A program made the position numbers and the translations under genes. Below, piece after piece: positions 61,501 through 64,000 of a stretch of 64,000 bases of DNA. Under the pieces are notes generated by a model. It saw only the letters and a program-made list of their open reading frames with translations. It had not been told where the DNA came from and made no database searches. Each line of letters starts with the position of its first letter. The stretch's first letter is position 1. The stretch comes from Lepidurus packardi. Taxonomy: Eukaryota > Arthropoda > Branchiopoda > Notostraca > Triopsidae. The DNA lies in NCBI GenBank assembly GCA_023053545.1, contig JAKZAN010000005.1:13427637-13491636 (forward strand), written 5' to 3'.

Positions 61501-64000
61501 CTGTCTTAAATTGTTCAAAGAACATGACTGTCACGGTATTTTTTCAATTTCTCAACCTAAGCGCGTAGCCTAACCTAACCGCACCGAAAATGTGAATTTT
61601 TTGCTTCTAGCAGATTTGTTTGAAGTCACAGATAGAAAAGTCGGAGAGAATAACTGTCTTAAATTGTTCAAAGAACATGACTGTCACGGTATTTTGTCAA
61701 TTTCTCAACCTAACCGCGTAGCCTAACCTAACCGCACCGAAAATGTGTATTTTTTGCTTCTAGCAGATTTGTTTGAAGTCACAGGGAGAAAAGTCAGAGA
61801 GAATAACTGTCTTAAATTGTTCAAAGAACATGACTGTCACGGTATTTTTTCAATTTCTCAACCTAACCGCGTAGCCTAACCTAACCGCACCGAAGCTGTG
61901 TATTTTTTGCTTCTAGCAGATTTGTTTGAAGTCACAGGGAGAAAAGTCAGAGAGAATAACTGTCATAAATTGTTCAAAGAACATGACTGTCACGGTATTT
62001 TTTCAATTTCTCAACCTAACCGCGTAGCCAAACCTAACCGCACCGAAAATGTGTATTTTTTGCTTCTAGCAGATTTGTTTAAAGTCACAGGGAGAAAAGT
62101 CAGAGAGAATAACTGTCTTAAATTGTTCAAAGAACATGACTGTCACGGTATTTTTTCAATTTCTCAACCTAACCGCGTAGCCAAACCTAACCGCACCGAA
62201 AATGTGTATTTTTTGCTTCTAGCAGATTTGTTTAAAGTCACAGGGAGAAAAGTCAGAGAGAATAACTGTCTTAAATTGTTCAAAGAACATGACTGTCACG
62301 GTATTTTTTCAATTTCTCAACCTAACCGCGTAGCCTAACCTCGTAGCCTAACCTAACGTAGCCGAACGTAACCGCACCGAAGCTGTGTATTTTTTGCTTC
62401 TAGCAGATTTGTTTGAAGTCACAGGGAGAAAAGTCAGAGAGAATAACTGTCATAAATTGTTCAAAGAACATGACTGTCACGGTATTTTTTCAATTTCTCA
62501 ACCTAACCGCGTAGCCAAACCTAACCGCACCGAAAATGTGTATTTTTTGCTTCTAGCAGATTTGTTTGAAGTCACAGGGAGAAAAGTCAGAGAGAATAAC
62601 TGTCTTAAATTGTTCAAAGAACATGACTGTCACGGTATTTTTTCAATTTCTCAACCTAACCGCGTAGCCTAACCTCGTAGCCTAACCTAACGTAGCCGAA
62701 CGTAACCGCACCGAAGCTGTGTATTTTTTGCTTCTAGCAGATTTGTTTGAAGTCACAGGGAGAAAAGTCAGAGAGAATAACTGTCTTAAATTGTTCAAAG
62801 AACATGACTGTCACGGTATTTTTTCAATTTCTCAACCTAACCGCGTAGCCTAACCTAACCGCACCGAAAATGTGTATTTTTTGCTTCTAGCAGATTTGTT
62901 TGAAGTCACAGGGAGAAAAGTCAGAGAGAATAACTGTCTTAAATTGTTCAAAGAACATGACTGTCACGGTATTTTTTCAATTTCTCAACCTAACCGCGTA
63001 GCCTAACCTCGTAGCCTAACCTAACGTAGCCGAACGTAACCGCACCGAAGCTGTGTATTTTTTGCTTCTAGCAGATTTGTTTGAAGTCACAGGGAGAAAA
63101 GTCAGAGACAATAACTGTCTTAAATTGTTCAAAGAACATGACTGTCACGGTATTTTTTCAATTTCTCAACCTAACCGCGTAGCCTAACCTAACCGCACCG
63201 AAAATGTGTATTTTTTGCTTCTAGCAGATTTGTTTGAAGTCACAGGGAGAAAAGTCAGAGAGAATTACTGTCTTAAATTGTTCAAAGAACATGACTGTCA
63301 CGGTATTTTTTCAATTTCTCAACCTAACCGCGTAGCCTAACCTCGTAGCCTAACCTAACGTAGCCGAACGTAACCGCACCGAAGCTGTGTATTTTTTGCT
63401 TCTAGCAGATTTGTTTGAAGTCACAGGGAGAAAAGTCAGAGAGAATAACTGTTTTAAATTGTTCAAAGAACATGACTGTCACGGTATTTTTTCAATTTCT
63501 CAACCTAACCGCGTAGCCTAACCTAACCGCACCGAAAATGTGTATTTTTTGCTTCTAGCAGATTTGTTTGAAGTCACAGGGAGAAAAGTCAGAGAGAATA
63601 ACTGTCATAAATTGTTCAAAGAACATGACTGTCACGGTATTTTTTCAATTTCTCAACCTAACCGCGTAGCCAAACCTAACCGCACCGAAAATGTGTATTT
63701 TTTGCTTCTAGCAGATTTGTTTAAAGTCACAGGGAGAAAAGTCAGAGAGAATAACTGTCTTAAATTGTTCAAAGAACATGACTGTCACGGTATTTTTTCA
63801 ATTTCTCAACCTAACCGCGTAGCCAAACCTAACCGCACCGAAAATGTGTATTTTTTGCTTCTAGCAGATTTGTTTAAAGTCACAGGGAGAAAAGTCAGAG
63901 AGAATAACTGTCTTAAATTGTTCAAAGAACATGACTGTCACGGTATTTTTTCAATTTCTCAACCTAACCGCGTAGCCTAACCTCGTAGCCTAACCTAACG
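46575..64000. repeat. Satellite DNA array, 153-bp and 181-bp units
   Basis: More than 17 kb of head-to-tail repeat, unbroken to the window end. The core includes GCTTCTAGCAGATTTGTTTG, AAATTGTTCAAAGAACATGA and CTGTCACGGTATTTTTTCAA. Short units are 153 bp; long units carry an extra 28 bp beside the CGTAGCCTAACC box, making 181 bp. Variants (GAGACAATAA, ACAGATAG, TTTATCAACC, CCTAAGCGCG, GAATTACTG) recur at fixed spacings and show higher-order organisation. No unique DNA interrupts the array. Frames reported across neighbouring units lack an ATG and are not called as genes. Confidence 0.97.

Noticed and set aside
50057-63980. Repeated 95- and 146-codon frames (LLLADLF...HDCHGIF) across the satellite
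   Set aside because: They start on GTG, not ATG, arise only where a unit's single TAA is mutated, and lie in head-to-tail satellite; not called as genes.
46575-64000. CRISPR-like array
   Set aside because: Units are contiguous with no unique spacers, and the DNA is eukaryotic.

Overview
The window is eukaryotic and almost certainly from an animal of the ecdysozoan/arthropod side. Genes are split by short GT-AG introns, mostly about 50-110 nt. The gephyrin-like gene has the animal domain order (G then E). CtBP, an EGR zinc-finger factor, a TspanC8 tetraspanin and a muscle myosin regulatory light chain with a long Lys/Pro/Ala-rich N-terminus all resemble arthropod or tardigrade versions. Family names come from my own recognition of sequence motifs; no search was run. 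All exon borders were derived by hand from splice motifs and reading-frame continuity.

Layout. 1-2394 (-): 5' part of an EGR gene cut by the window edge, with a CRE-rich intron and upstream region. About 3.1-7.35 kb: gene-poor, with small tandem repeats. 7378-8523 (-): LYAR. 9069-11027 (+): intronless gephyrin. 11532-12737 (+): TspanC8 tetraspanin. 14613-16426 (+): CtBP. 17707-18848 (-): muscle myosin regulatory light chain. 19652-21217 (+) and 21401-22929 (-): two tail-to-tail short-chain dehydrogenases. 23776-25356 (-): AUP1. 25589-28841 (-): TBL3/UTP13, head-to-head with PLPBP at 28961-30062 (+). 30587-38173 (+): a very large repeat-bearing protein I cannot name. 38268-39506 (-): a CCDC34-like coiled-coil protein. 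39.5-43.0 kb: AT-rich intergenic DNA with a 5S-rRNA-derived fragment and a hAT-like end. 43018-45893: an apparently intact PIF/Harbinger transposon with TIRs, a TAA target duplication, a transposase and a Myb-like protein. 46575-64000: one uninterrupted satellite array of 153-bp and 181-bp units, continuing past the window end.

The genes are mainly housekeeping and do not form a pathway. LYAR and TBL3 both serve ribosome biogenesis; gephyrin makes molybdenum cofactor; PLPBP handles pyridoxal phosphate; AUP1 acts at the ER/lipid droplet; CtBP and EGR are nuclear regulators. The most unusual items are the unnamed 2,316-residue protein with six near-identical 85-residue repeats and a GC-AG intron, the higher-order structure of the satellite, the intact Harbinger element, and an AUP1 acyltransferase domain lacking its catalytic histidine. 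I found no convincing previously undescribed multi-gene system.
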